DNA of 64,000 nt from Idiomarina sp. X4 (GTDB lineage: Bacteria; Pseudomonadota; Gammaproteobacteria; Enterobacterales; Alteromonadaceae): assembly GCF_002808045.1 (NCBI RefSeq), contig NZ_CP025000.1:1674001-1738000 (forward strand), in the 5' to 3' direction. Of this stretch, positions 56,284 to 63,857 are shown piece after piece. A program made the position numbers and the translations under genes. Each line of letters opens with the position of its first letter. Position 1 is the first letter of the stretch. The notes below the pieces were generated by a model. It was not told the origin of the DNA. It ran no database searches and saw only the letters and a program-made list of their open reading frames with translations.

Positions 56284-57981
56284 TTAGTTCAAATAGTCAC
56301 TTTTCCATACTTCAGCTGCCAAAGTAGCCATATATTGCTGACGACTTTCAATTTGACTACCGTCCCAGGAAGATGCTGAAATACCAGATAGAATTTGATA
56401 GGAAGACTCTCGATATATATCGATCTTATTTTGGAAGTTTTCATTCCCGACTCTTCTGTTTTCAGCTGGCGTCAATAGGCCGTAATTTCCTAGTCGATAT
56501 ATATACTCATCTTGTTGCTCAAGAGGGACAGCTTCACCCCATTGCTCTGAAGGATTTTCAGGCAATATATGTTCTATAGTTCCAGGATCGTTTTCCCAGT
56601 CAACTAGCGATTGCCGTAAATGACTTTCTAATTTGAAGAGAATGTATCGTGCTATCTTTTTTCGGTTCTTCGTTACTATTTTAGCTTTTTCAAAAGACTG
56701 CAAAAAATCAGTATCATTGACATAAACTTCTCTAACATCATTGAATACGGCTCTTGGCGTAGTAAGTCTTCCATCATGCACGCCAACAGCAGCTCTGCAT
56801 AAGGCAGTTTCTAGATTGTTCGGGTTTAATTTCCCTATAACGCTATATCGAAATAATATAGCTTCTAGTAATTTTAATACTCTACAAAAATCACTTGAGT
56901 TAAACTTCCTCTCGCAAGAAAGAAGAAGTGGATTAATTTGTTTCGAGCCAAATATTTTTATTGCCTTTAGATGTCGGACTGCATCTGTTCTACCATCCCA
57001 ATAATCATTGCTTGGGTCTTTAATTGCCATGTAAACTTCGGATTCAGACTCAATTTCATCTAGGAAATTTTGAGCATCAGTTGCACTACGAACTAGGTTC
57101 TTTATTCTTTTGAATAGTTGATGAGATCTTACAAACCTGCCGGTAGAATTAATGTAGTAACGAAGGAAATCTGGGAGCTCCTCGCTTTTTACATTAAAAC
57201 ATATCCTATCCCATTGACGCTGAATGATTTCCTGATCGGTTTGGGAAATTAATAGTGAAAATAAATAGTTTTTTAGTAGATCTGAGGAGCTTAGTTCTAC
57301 CCCTCTAGCATTGAGAGTTTCAAAAACTGTATATGCTGATAGCTCATCTTCAACCTCGATCTGAATAAATATAAGTTTTCTAGCAACCTGATTGGTTAGG
57401 AAGTCTACGACATTTTCGCCTGTTAAATCAGATGAAAAGTGGTTAACAACTTTATCCTTAAAGTAGTCTTTACACTTAAGTATTAGTTGCGATGAGCTAT
57501 TATAGCCACGAATTCTTCTCGGTGACTCTAATTGAATAAGAAACCTTTCGTAAATATCATTATTATTGTTGTTAAGTCTGAGCTTGCTTGAATAACGTAA
57601 GCTGGAAGCGTCCTCGTCTCCAATGAAACGCCCTCGAATTATTTGGGCTCGTCGACTGTTATTATCTGGTTCGTTGTCATTTTCAATCAGGTTTTCAAGT
57701 ATTGAAAGTATTGAAACAACAAAGATACTTAGAGTTGTAATACGTTGTTGACCATCAATAATTTTAAACCTGTGTTCATGGTGCTCTTGCAAAACGAGAG
57801 AGCCCATATAGTGCTTTGTATCTGTTTCTCCCGAAATTTCTAAAATATCATTCCAGAGGTCTTCCCACTGCTCTTCCCCCCAAGAATAGTCTCGTTGATA
57901 CAATGGTACTTCGAACCTCTTCTCGCCACTGAGTAATTCCGACAAACTTAATGTATTTGTGGCAAGCAGACTTCCCGACAT
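56284..57981 (-). CDS. DUF262/DUF1524 protein (GmrSD-like restriction family)
   Basis: A 565-residue single-chain protein. The N-terminal DUF262 part has VPLYQRDYSWGEEQWEDLWNDI and the nucleotide-associated IIDGQQRITTLS; the C-terminal DUF1524 part has the HNH-type GTIEHILPENPSEQWGE and LGNYGLLTPAENRRVGN. This is the layout of GmrSD-type type IV restriction enzymes that cut modified phage DNA. Base composition is visibly more AT-rich than neighbouring backbone genes, pointing to recent transfer. It is flanked by GTCCGCT palindromes at 56170 and 58100 and is next to hipBA. Confidence 0.88.
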   Translation of the reverse strand: MSGSLLATNTLSLSELLSGEKRFEVPLYQRDYSWGEEQWEDLWNDILEISGETDTKHYMGSLVLQEHHEHRFKIIDGQQRITTLSIFVVSILSILENLIENDNEPDNNSRRAQIIRGRFIGDEDASSLRYSSKLRLNNNNNDIYERFLIQLESPRRIRGYNSSSQLILKCKDYFKDKVVNHFSSDLTGENVVDFLTNQVARKLIFIQIEVEDELSAYTVFETLNARGVELSSSDLLKNYLFSLLISQTDQEIIQRQWDRICFNVKSEELPDFLRYYINSTGRFVRSHQLFKRIKNLVRSATDAQNFLDEIESESEVYMAIKDPSNDYWDGRTDAVRHLKAIKIFGSKQINPLLLSCERKFNSSDFCRVLKLLEAILFRYSVIGKLNPNNLETALCRAAVGVHDGRLTTPRAVFNDVREVYVNDTDFLQSFEKAKIVTKNRKKIARYILFKLESHLRQSLVDWENDPGTIEHILPENPSEQWGEAVPLEQQDEYIYRLGNYGLLTPAENRRVGNENFQNKIDIYRESSYQILSGISASSWDGSQIESRQQYMATLAAEVWKSDYLN

Positions 57982-58099
57982 TACTTATTCCCTATGATTT
58001 TTTATGCTTAATAATAAGGGATAACATAAATATAACAAGAGCGCCATACAACTTATCCGTAGTGATCAACAGTGTGACTTTGTGATTTTAATTCCCAAC

Positions 58100-58123
58100 G
58101 TCCGCTTCTGGCACGAAGCGGAC
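58100..58123. repeat. 24-nt GTCCGCT palindrome, copy at 58.1 kb (best)
   Basis: GTCCGCTTC (58100-58108) and GAAGCGGAC (58115-58123) form a perfect 9-bp stem around TGGCAC. This is the most symmetrical member of the family. Confidence 0.85.
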
Positions 58124-58177
58124 TATCAATTCATACTCAGATCAAGTGTTATTAACAACCCTATTTGAAATTTTTAT

Positions 58178-58233
58178 AGCCCTTATAAAGTATTTTATTT
58201 TAAATTAAACACTTTATAGTCCATGTAAGGGCT
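58178..58233. promoter_or_regulatory. Nested inverted repeats upstream of hipBA, probable operator
   Basis: Outer arms AGCCCTTA (58178-58185) and TAAGGGCT (58226-58233) enclose inner arms TATAAAGT (58184-58191) and ACTTTATA (58211-58218), in very AT-rich DNA 80-136 bp before the hipB ATG. HipB repressors bind paired inverted repeats in their own promoter. Apart from this and the palindrome at 58100, nothing is seen in the 57982-58313 gap. Confidence 0.6.
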
Positions 58234-58313
58234 TTTATATAAATATAATTGCGTGCCTTAAACAGTCTGCTACACTCTATTTATCAGTTTAAAGCCTATT
58301 TAAGGTTCGTTAT

Positions 58314-58634
58314 ATGAATTCAGAACGCGTTTCAACCATCATTGGTCAGCGAGTCAGGCAGTATCGGCTGAACCAGGATTTAACTCAGGAGGACGTAGCG
58401 ACCTTAGCGAATGTCTCCCTTAATGCGGTTAAATCCGCCGAGGGTGGTAAAAGCACCTTACCCACCTATGTCGCAATTCTTCAGGCGTTAGGGCATATCG
58501 ACAATTTATTGGCTGCATTCCCGGACGAGGGCGTTTCTCCTGTGCAACTACTCAAAAGTAGCACCAAACAGAAGAAACGAGCGAGCGGTAAAACGCGTGT
58601 GAAACCTGCTGACAATGAGGAGCTGGACTGGTGA
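58314..58634 (+). CDS. hipB: HipB-like antitoxin, XRE-family repressor
   Basis: A 106-residue DNA-binding antitoxin with a helix-turn-helix (about 8-65): IGQRVRQYRLNQDLTQEDVATLANVSLNAVKSAEGGKSTLP. The C-terminus is basic and Lys-rich. It overlaps hipA (GTGA), the usual toxin-antitoxin coupling, and is expected to repress its own operon through the inverted repeats upstream. Confidence 0.88.
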   Translation: MNSERVSTIIGQRVRQYRLNQDLTQEDVATLANVSLNAVKSAEGGKSTLPTYVAILQALGHIDNLLAAFPDEGVSPVQLLKSSTKQKKRASGKTRVKPADNEELDW

Positions 58635-59956
58635 TTAATACCATTGAAGTTCGCTACAAAGGTGAGCCTGTCGGTGCCTTAAATTATAACAAAGGCGACA
58701 CGGCGGCGCGGTTCGAGTACTTATCTGAATTTGTCGAAAAAAACATTCCGCTAGCGCCTTTAACCATGCCCGCCGAGAAGGGACGAATTTACTCCTTCCC
58801 TGGATTAAATTGGGATACCTTTAGAGGCCTGCCTGGCATGCTCGCGGACTCTTTGCCCGATGACTTTGGTAATGCGGTACTGAACCAGTGGGTTGCGCAA
58901 CAGCCCGATCGCACAGAGCCTCTGAGTCCGCTTGAAAGGCTTCAGTATACCGGCGAGCGGGGCATGGGGGCGCTTGAATATCACCCTGCGCGTAAGAATC
59001 AAACCAACGCCAAAAACAAAGACATTGAGCTTGAGAGCTTAATGAAATTAGCGCAGGACGTGCTCGATGCTCGGACTGGTTTTCGCCAACGCACGCACTT
59101 TGACGACGCGGCAGACAAAGAAATGATGCAGGCCTTATTAGCGGTTGGCACCAGCGCCGGTGGCGCAAGACCAAAAGCGGTACTGGCGTTTAATAAAGAC
59201 TTCAGTCAGGTTCGTTCAGGGCAGGGGCTTATGCCCGAAGGGTTTGAGCATTACCTGCTGAAGTTTGACGGCGTAAAAGAGCGCGACCCGTCTCAGCAAA
59301 CCTTTGGCGACCCGTTAGGTTACGGCGCCATGGAGTATGTGTATTACTTAATGGCGACCCAAGCCGGCATTCATATGATGCCATGCCACCTGCTGGATGA
59401 AGGCGACCGACGCCATTTTGTGACCAAGCGCTTCGACAGAGTCGGCAACGAGAAAAAACATATTCAAACGCTGACCGCTATTAAGCACGTGAATTATCAC
59501 GACATTGGCGCGTTTTCCTATGAAGAGATGTTTCAGGTTGCCCGCCAGCTGAGGCTGCCGCGGGCGGATGCTATGGATTTGTTCCGCCGCATGGTGTTCA
59601 ACCACGTAGCCACCAACCACGACGACCACTCAAAGAACTTTGGTTTTATGCTGGAAGGCACACAGTGGCGATTGAGCCCGGCTTACGATGTGGCCTTTAG
59701 CTTTAAGCCCGGAAACCCCTGGGTAGAGCAGCACTGGATGTCGTTAAATGGCAAGCGCAGCGGCCATACTCGCGCCGACTTTTACGCGCTGGCAGACGTT
59801 CAGCTACCAAAGGTAGAGCGCAAAGAAATTGATGCGATTATTGATGATGTGATAAGCGCGGTGTCTAAGTGGCGGGAGTTAGCTAAAGCGCACGACGTAC
59901 CGAAAACGCTGGCAGATTTCATTAGCAGCCATCTGAAGCTGAAAGACTTTGCCTGA
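58631..59956 (+). CDS. hipA: HipA-type serine/threonine kinase toxin
   Basis: A 441-residue HipA (E. coli 440). The N-terminal couple-HipA domain (VRYKGEPVGALNYNKGDTAARFEY) is followed by the kinase core: GTSAGGARPKAVLAF, YLLKFDG, the catalytic NHDDHSKNFGFML (about 329-340) and LSPAYDVAFSF in place of the DFG motif. E. coli HipA phosphorylates glutamyl-tRNA synthetase and causes growth arrest. The GTG start overlaps the hipB TGA. All kinase motifs look intact. Confidence 0.93.
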   Translation: MINTIEVRYKGEPVGALNYNKGDTAARFEYLSEFVEKNIPLAPLTMPAEKGRIYSFPGLNWDTFRGLPGMLADSLPDDFGNAVLNQWVAQQPDRTEPLSPLERLQYTGERGMGALEYHPARKNQTNAKNKDIELESLMKLAQDVLDARTGFRQRTHFDDAADKEMMQALLAVGTSAGGARPKAVLAFNKDFSQVRSGQGLMPEGFEHYLLKFDGVKERDPSQQTFGDPLGYGAMEYVYYLMATQAGIHMMPCHLLDEGDRRHFVTKRFDRVGNEKKHIQTLTAIKHVNYHDIGAFSYEEMFQVARQLRLPRADAMDLFRRMVFNHVATNHDDHSKNFGFMLEGTQWRLSPAYDVAFSFKPGNPWVEQHWMSLNGKRSGHTRADFYALADVQLPKVERKEIDAIIDDVISAVSKWRELAKAHDVPKTLADFISSHLKLKDFA

Positions 59957-60002
59957 GACGCGTTTATCGGGATAACAATGCGGATTATGTGTCGCAGTTT
60001 AA

Positions 60003-60353
60003 TTATTCCGACCACACTGCGTATTCGTTGCCGCTAGGGCAAGTAAATTGAAAGCGTCGACCACCGGGAAAATCGAATATAGGCTTAATGATTTTACCGC
60101 CTGCGTCTTCAACGCTTTTTAAACTTTGTTCAAGGTCTTTGCTGTATAAAACCACCAACGCGCTGCCAGTCGATGTTTGAGCAACCAAATCAGATTGGTA
60201 AAAGCCGCCATCGAGCCCCGCATTTTGAATAGCAGAGTATTCTGGGCCATAGTCTACAAACTCCCAGCCAAAGGCCTGTTGAAAAAAGCGCTTGGTAGCT
60301 TCAAGACTCCGCGCCGGTAGTTCAATGTAATTAATTTTGGTTGAATTCATCAT
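60003..60353 (-). CDS. VOC family (glyoxalase-like) protein
   Basis: A 116-residue protein with one vicinal-oxygen-chelate fold: NYIELPARSLEATKRFFQQAFGWEFVDYGPEYSAI and DAGGKIIKPIFDFPGGRRFQFTCPSGNEYAVW. Members include glyoxalases, dioxygenases and resistance proteins; no substrate can be assigned. It is downstream of higA on the same strand with an 18-bp gap, but is probably not part of that module. Confidence 0.83.
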   Translation of the reverse strand: MMNSTKINYIELPARSLEATKRFFQQAFGWEFVDYGPEYSAIQNAGLDGGFYQSDLVAQTSTGSALVVLYSKDLEQSLKSVEDAGGKIIKPIFDFPGGRRFQFTCPSGNEYAVWSE

Positions 60354-60371
60354 ATGCCTCGCTTAGGGTTT

Positions 60372-60659
60372 TTATGCGGCAACGAGCTTCTTAACCTTGA
60401 GTTCTTTACGATGTTGCTCGGCATGCCAGAGTTCATACTGGGACTGCTGGTTTAGCCAGCTTTCCGCTGAAGTATTAAATGCGATTGATAGTCTGATAGC
60501 CATTTCAGGGCTAATACCAGCCTTGCCGTTCAGAACAGCACTTAACGTTTTCCGGCTTACGCCCAAAGCGTCCGCTGCAGCGGTTACAGATAAGCCAAGA
60601 GGCTCGAGACAAAGCTCTCGTACAACTTCGCCAGGGTGGGGGGGGTTGTGCATTAGCAT
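60372..60659 (-). CDS. higA: HigA family antitoxin
   Basis: A 95-residue XRE-type antitoxin with the HigA signature [41 protein letters not shown] and INPEM-like [24 protein letters not shown]. It follows higB after 9 bp. An ATG at 60653 is an alternative start. A C8 tract lies just inside the coding strand at the conserved NPPHP. Confidence 0.93.
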   Translation of the reverse strand: MLMHNPPHPGEVVRELCLEPLGLSVTAAADALGVSRKTLSAVLNGKAGISPEMAIRLSIAFNTSAESWLNQQSQYELWHAEQHRKELKVKKLVAA

Positions 60660-60668
60660 ACGAATACC

Positions 60669-60947
60669 TCAGTGATAATCTTCATAATTTACTATCTCTG
60701 CATCTCCATCCTCAAATCGGAAGGTCACGCGCCAGTTTCCACTGACCGTCACTGACCAAATTCCAGAGCGGTTACCGGAGAGCTCATGAAGTCGAAGACC
60801 TGGCAAATCCATATCTTTTGTGCCAGATGCCGCATTCAACCTACCGAGAATAAGCCGAAGCCTCTTTGCGTGGCTGGCCTGAATCCCTGCGGCGCTACCG
60901 AACCTGAAAAACTTAGCCAAACCTTTGTGCTTGAAGTTTCGGATCAC
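60669..60947 (-). CDS. higB: HigB family toxin (RelE-fold mRNA interferase)
   Basis: A 92-residue toxin typical of HigB (IRNFKHKGLAKFFRFGSAAGIQASHAKRLRLILGRL and LHELSGNRSGIWSVTVSGNWRVTFRFEDGDAEIVNYEDYH). RelE-fold toxins of this kind cleave mRNA on the ribosome. The toxin-first order is characteristic of higBA. Confidence 0.94.
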   Translation of the reverse strand: MIRNFKHKGLAKFFRFGSAAGIQASHAKRLRLILGRLNAASGTKDMDLPGLRLHELSGNRSGIWSVTVSGNWRVTFRFEDGDAEIVNYEDYH

Positions 60948-61028
60948 GATTAAACTGTACCCTATAACGTATCGGGTGTCAATTTTTCTAGTTTCGGTAT
61001 ATTACGTATGGACATCCTGCTTGGAAAG

Positions 61029-61904
61029 TTATTCATCTTCGAGCTCCTCTCTAACTCGTAAAAAGCTGGCGAAGCGCGGTACGTCATTATTAGTGTAGCC
61101 ATGGTACTTGTAGGTAATGATACCCCCGACAGGTGGCGGGTTAGCGCGTTCTGCATCTGTAAACCCAGTACCAATAGAAAATTCAATGCCTTGTTCATTT
61201 CGAACGCGTAGAGCCCCTAACATATTGGTGTATTTTCCTTTGCCTGGCAAATGGGCGATAACCTTGGCTTCTTCATCGAAATAAGGTTTCAACTTTAATA
61301 AAGCGTCGCTCCTGCCAGACTGATGAGGTGCCGTTGCCAAGTGTAGCATCAGGCCTTCTGCGCCCTTTTCAACCATAGCTTGCAGGTGTTTGCTTAACTC
61401 ATCGTTGGAGGTAAACCTCTGTTGTTTAACCGCTTTGATATGCTTTTTGTTTATTCGCTCAATTAAGTTCGAATAGTTTTTGTATCGTTCTTCGAAAGGC
61501 AGCTGAGTGTCAGGCATATCAAACACCATATACTTCACTTGGCGCCAACGTTTTTCTTCTGGTATTTGCGTTCTGACAATAGAACTCAAGTCCTCAAAGT
61601 TCTGACGTTTTGTCCATAGTTCCCCATCAAGCCAGGCATCAGGTAATGGCGCAGTAAACCACTCAGGAGCTGATATTGGGCTCCCTTGCCGGGTTAACAG
61701 TTGATCGCCGGTCCAAATAGCTCGGATACCGTCATACTTTTCGCTGACTAAGTAGTCGCTAATAGGAATGTTCGTGTTTTCTTCATACACTTTTGCGAGT
61801 TGGGTTTGCGTTGCTGTCTGCAACGCGGCTGCGGGGAAGCTACAAAAGGCAGCGATAAAAAGTGCCGCTAAGTAAATGAAACGAACTTTAGAGAGTGTTG
61901 GCAT
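61029..61904 (-). CDS. Periplasmic ATP-dependent DNA ligase (LigE type)
   Basis: A 291-residue minimal ATP-dependent DNA ligase with a signal peptide (about 1-26, ending PAAALQ). The nucleotidyl-accepting lysine is in VSEKYDGIRA (KxDG), then LDGELW, YMVFDMP, GAEGLMLH and LLKLKPY complete motifs III-V, and an OB-fold domain follows (about 205-285). It lacks any extra DNA-binding domain. LigE proteins in Gram-negatives are thought to act in the periplasm and have been linked to DNA uptake and biofilm DNA. Confidence 0.9.
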   Translation of the reverse strand: MPTLSKVRFIYLAALFIAAFCSFPAAALQTATQTQLAKVYEENTNIPISDYLVSEKYDGIRAIWTGDQLLTRQGSPISAPEWFTAPLPDAWLDGELWTKRQNFEDLSSIVRTQIPEEKRWRQVKYMVFDMPDTQLPFEERYKNYSNLIERINKKHIKAVKQQRFTSNDELSKHLQAMVEKGAEGLMLHLATAPHQSGRSDALLKLKPYFDEEAKVIAHLPGKGKYTNMLGALRVRNEQGIEFSIGTGFTDAERANPPPVGGIITYKYHGYTNNDVPRFASFLRVREELEDE

Positions 61905-62023
61905 CCTTGCCTCTTATTTTTGATTGAGTTGCAGCGCGTTTGCGCCAAGTGTCATACAGAGACTAGCATCGGTTGCTAAAGTTGGCAGCGTGGCGATGTC
62001 GTATTATGAGCTAAGCAAACTGA

Positions 62024-62058
62024 TTTTCGCATTACGTTATAAGTCAAATGTGCGAAAA
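62024..62058. promoter_or_regulatory. Inverted repeat upstream of DCC-family gene
   Basis: TTTTCGCA (62024-62031) and TGCGAAAA (62051-62058) are perfect 8-bp arms 19 nt apart, between the divergent ligase and DCC genes. It could be an operator; no known motif is recognised. Confidence 0.35.
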
Positions 62059-62097
62059 CGGCGTATAAGAAAATGAAGTTTGCAAAAGGTGGTTCTA

Positions 62098-62496
62098 ATG
62101 TCACAACAAAGTTCGAAACTTATTATTTTCTTTGATGGCGGATGTCCGCTATGCGTTAAGGAAATGCGGCATTTAAGGAAGCTTGATGAGAAACGACAAA
62201 TAACGTTCGAGAATATTAATGAGCCGGACTTTAATCAACGATACCCTCAAGTTGACGTTGCTAAGGCTAACCAGTATTTACATGGGCAGACCCGTTCCGG
62301 TGACATGATCTACGGTCTGGATGTCACCTATGCCGCCTGGTCGCTAGTGGGTAAAGGCTGGATGATTGCCCCTCTGCGCTGGCCGGTTATTCGGTGGTTC
62401 GCTGACAAAACGTATTTATTTTTTGCACGTAACCGCAACCGTGTATCCAAGTTATTAACGGGTAAAGAGCGCTGCGCACAGTGTTCAATAGACTGA
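62098..62496 (+). CDS. Thiol-disulfide oxidoreductase DCC family protein (DUF393)
   Basis: A 132-residue DUF393/DCC protein with the CxxC motif in IIFFDGGCPLCVKEMRHLRK and a following WSLVGKGWMIAPLRWPVIRWFADKTYLFFARNR stretch. The family is named for its DxxCxxC pattern; redox function is assumed rather than shown. The start at 62098 has AAAAGGTGG upstream; the earlier start at 62080 does not. The C-terminus carries CAQCS, another cysteine pair. Confidence 0.86.
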   Translation: MSQQSSKLIIFFDGGCPLCVKEMRHLRKLDEKRQITFENINEPDFNQRYPQVDVAKANQYLHGQTRSGDMIYGLDVTYAAWSLVGKGWMIAPLRWPVIRWFADKTYLFFARNRNRVSKLLTGKERCAQCSID

Positions 62497-62535
62497 TAAG
62501 CGCTAACCGAAAATTATAAGCAGAGTACTTTCAAT

Positions 62536-62940
62536 ATGAAAAAGATATCTTTGGCGTTATTGCTAGCACCAGTTTTCACAATGGCAGCCGAAAAGCCCCC
62601 TCAAGTCACTGCGCAGCAATTTGTGAACTTGCAGCAGGGCGAAACTGTTCACGAAGGGTTCCGAAGAGCCCACGCTAAGGGCATTTGCGTGACAGGGGAG
62701 TTTCGTTCTAATGGGCAGTTAGCTGATTACTCCGTAGCTTCTCTATTTGGGCGAGAGGTAACGCCTTTTGTTGGGCGGTTTTCGGTAGCGGGTAACAACC
62801 CAACCGCACCCGACTTAAAAGCACCTGTGCGCCGCTTCGCTTTAAGCTTTGCTATGAGCCCAACCCAGCAGTGGCGCATCGCGATGAATACGCCGCCGGT
62901 TATGCGGAGTCTTACCGACGCAGAGCAAAAGAAGTGTTAA
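62536..62940 (+). pseudogene. Truncated periplasmic catalase-family peroxidase
   Basis: 134 residues remain of a protein normally about 340 long. A signal peptide (about 1-18, TMAAEK) is followed by the start of a SrpA-like catalase domain: GFRRAHAKGICVTGEFRSNGQLADYSVASLF and FALSFAMSPTQQWRIAMNTPPVM. The catalytic histidine region looks altered (RRAHAKG) and everything after the NTPPV motif is lost: the frame runs out within 12 codons. Directly behind it is the C-terminal piece of a cytochrome b561, the usual partner gene, so one deletion probably removed both gene interiors. Confidence 0.8.
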
Positions 62941-62947
62941 TGGGTGA

Positions 62948-63154
62948 GCTGGAGGAGCCGGGCGACCCATTGACGTATTTGGCTGGTTCCGCTTACCGGC
63001 TGCGCTGAATGTCGATATTGAGAACTATGCCGTATTTAGAGAATTGCACGGCTGGTTAGCAATATCCCTTATGGCACTGGTTGCTTTGCATGTCGCAGCT
63101 GCACTACATCATCACTTTATTCGCAAGGACAAGGTGCTGAGAAGCATGCTCTAG
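62948..63154 (+). pseudogene. C-terminal remnant of cytochrome b561
   Basis: An open stretch of 68 codons without a start reads GRPIDVFGWFRLP, ELHGWLAISLMALVALHVAAAL and HHHFIRKDKVLRSML before a TAG. This is the last membrane helix and tail of a cytochrome b561, including heme-ligand-type histidines. The N-terminal three quarters is missing. It begins within a few bases of the truncated catalase. Confidence 0.75.
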
Positions 63155-63179
63155 CTACTGTTTTTATTAATGGGGGAGT

Positions 63180-63205
63180 AAAGATCAGCAGGCGATCTTT
63201 TATTT
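63180..63205 (+). terminator. Hairpin after the cytochrome b561 remnant
   Basis: AAAGATC (63180-63186) and GATCTTT (63194-63200) pair around 7 nt and are followed by TTATTT. Confidence 0.6.
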
Positions 63206-63279
63206 AGGCTTATCTTTACTACACTTAACTATGAAGGTCACAAAATACATCGATACCTTTTGACGGTTAAGGAGTTTGT

Positions 63280-63477
63280 ATGACTGGTCCAATGAAATCG
63301 AAAGTGAGTGAACACGATGAAAACCTGACTGAGGAAGAAAAGCGCAAGCTACAGTCACAGCAGGACAAAGAGAACCAGAGCCGCGAAGATCATCGTCGGC
63401 CAAACTCAACGCATGACACGCACTCTCAGAAAGACAAGCAAATTGCCCCTGAGCAGCGTGGCAAGGACTCTCGCTAA
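63280..63477 (+). CDS. Small hydrophilic hypothetical protein
   Basis: A 65-residue highly charged protein rich in Glu, Lys, Asp, Gln and His, with no hydrophobic segment, so probably disordered. AAGGAG lies 5 bp before the ATG, which supports real translation. No function recognised. It lies 14 bp before the next small gene and may form a pair with it. Confidence 0.7.
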   Translation: MTGPMKSKVSEHDENLTEEEKRKLQSQQDKENQSREDHRRPNSTHDTHSQKDKQIAPEQRGKDSR

Positions 63478-63491
63478 GGAGATAAGTGCTT

Positions 63492-63791
63492 ATGCCTGAC
63501 GTTTGGCGTGATAAAGACGAGCGCATGTATCAGCATATCAAGCAGACGCAGCTGGATGACGGCAAGAGTGAAGACGAAGCCGAGGAAATTGCCAGCCGCA
63601 CCGTGAACAAGCAGCGGCGAGAGGAAGGGGTTACCGATAACACCACCACTCAAGGTACTGGTAACCCTAACACTCGGCTGGAAGAACGTACCAAGGAAGA
63701 ACTTTATAACAGAGCCCAGCAGCTTGATATTGATAATCGTAGCCAAATGAGTAAAGACGAATTGATTGAGGCGATACGGCAAAAGCAGTAG
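63492..63791 (+). CDS. ChaB/Rho_N-type small protein (plasmid-stabilisation-like)
   Basis: A 99-residue hydrophilic protein. The N-terminus (MPDVWRDKDERMYQHIKQTQLDDGKSEDEAEEIASRTVNKQRREEG) matches a family often annotated as plasmid stabilisation or ChaB-like; the C-terminal 35 residues (RTKEELYNRAQQLDIDNRSQMSKDELIEAIRQ) form a Rho_N/SAP-like helical motif that can bind nucleic acid. The ATG at 63492 is preferred to GTG at 63486. Homologues are typically stress-linked; function unproven. Confidence 0.78.
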   Translation: MPDVWRDKDERMYQHIKQTQLDDGKSEDEAEEIASRTVNKQRREEGVTDNTTTQGTGNPNTRLEERTKEELYNRAQQLDIDNRSQMSKDELIEAIRQKQ

Positions 63792-63857
63792 CTGACGATT
63801 GGCGGCTTTGGTGGTTTAATAGGGTCATCAGTAATAAGGACAAGCAGTCAATTTGTC

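Noticed and set aside
60638..60645. C8 tract at the start of higA as a phase-variation switch
   Set aside because: It encodes the conserved Asn-Pro-Pro-His-Pro of HigA proteins, so the run is explained by codon choice; eight bases is short and no alternative frame is useful.
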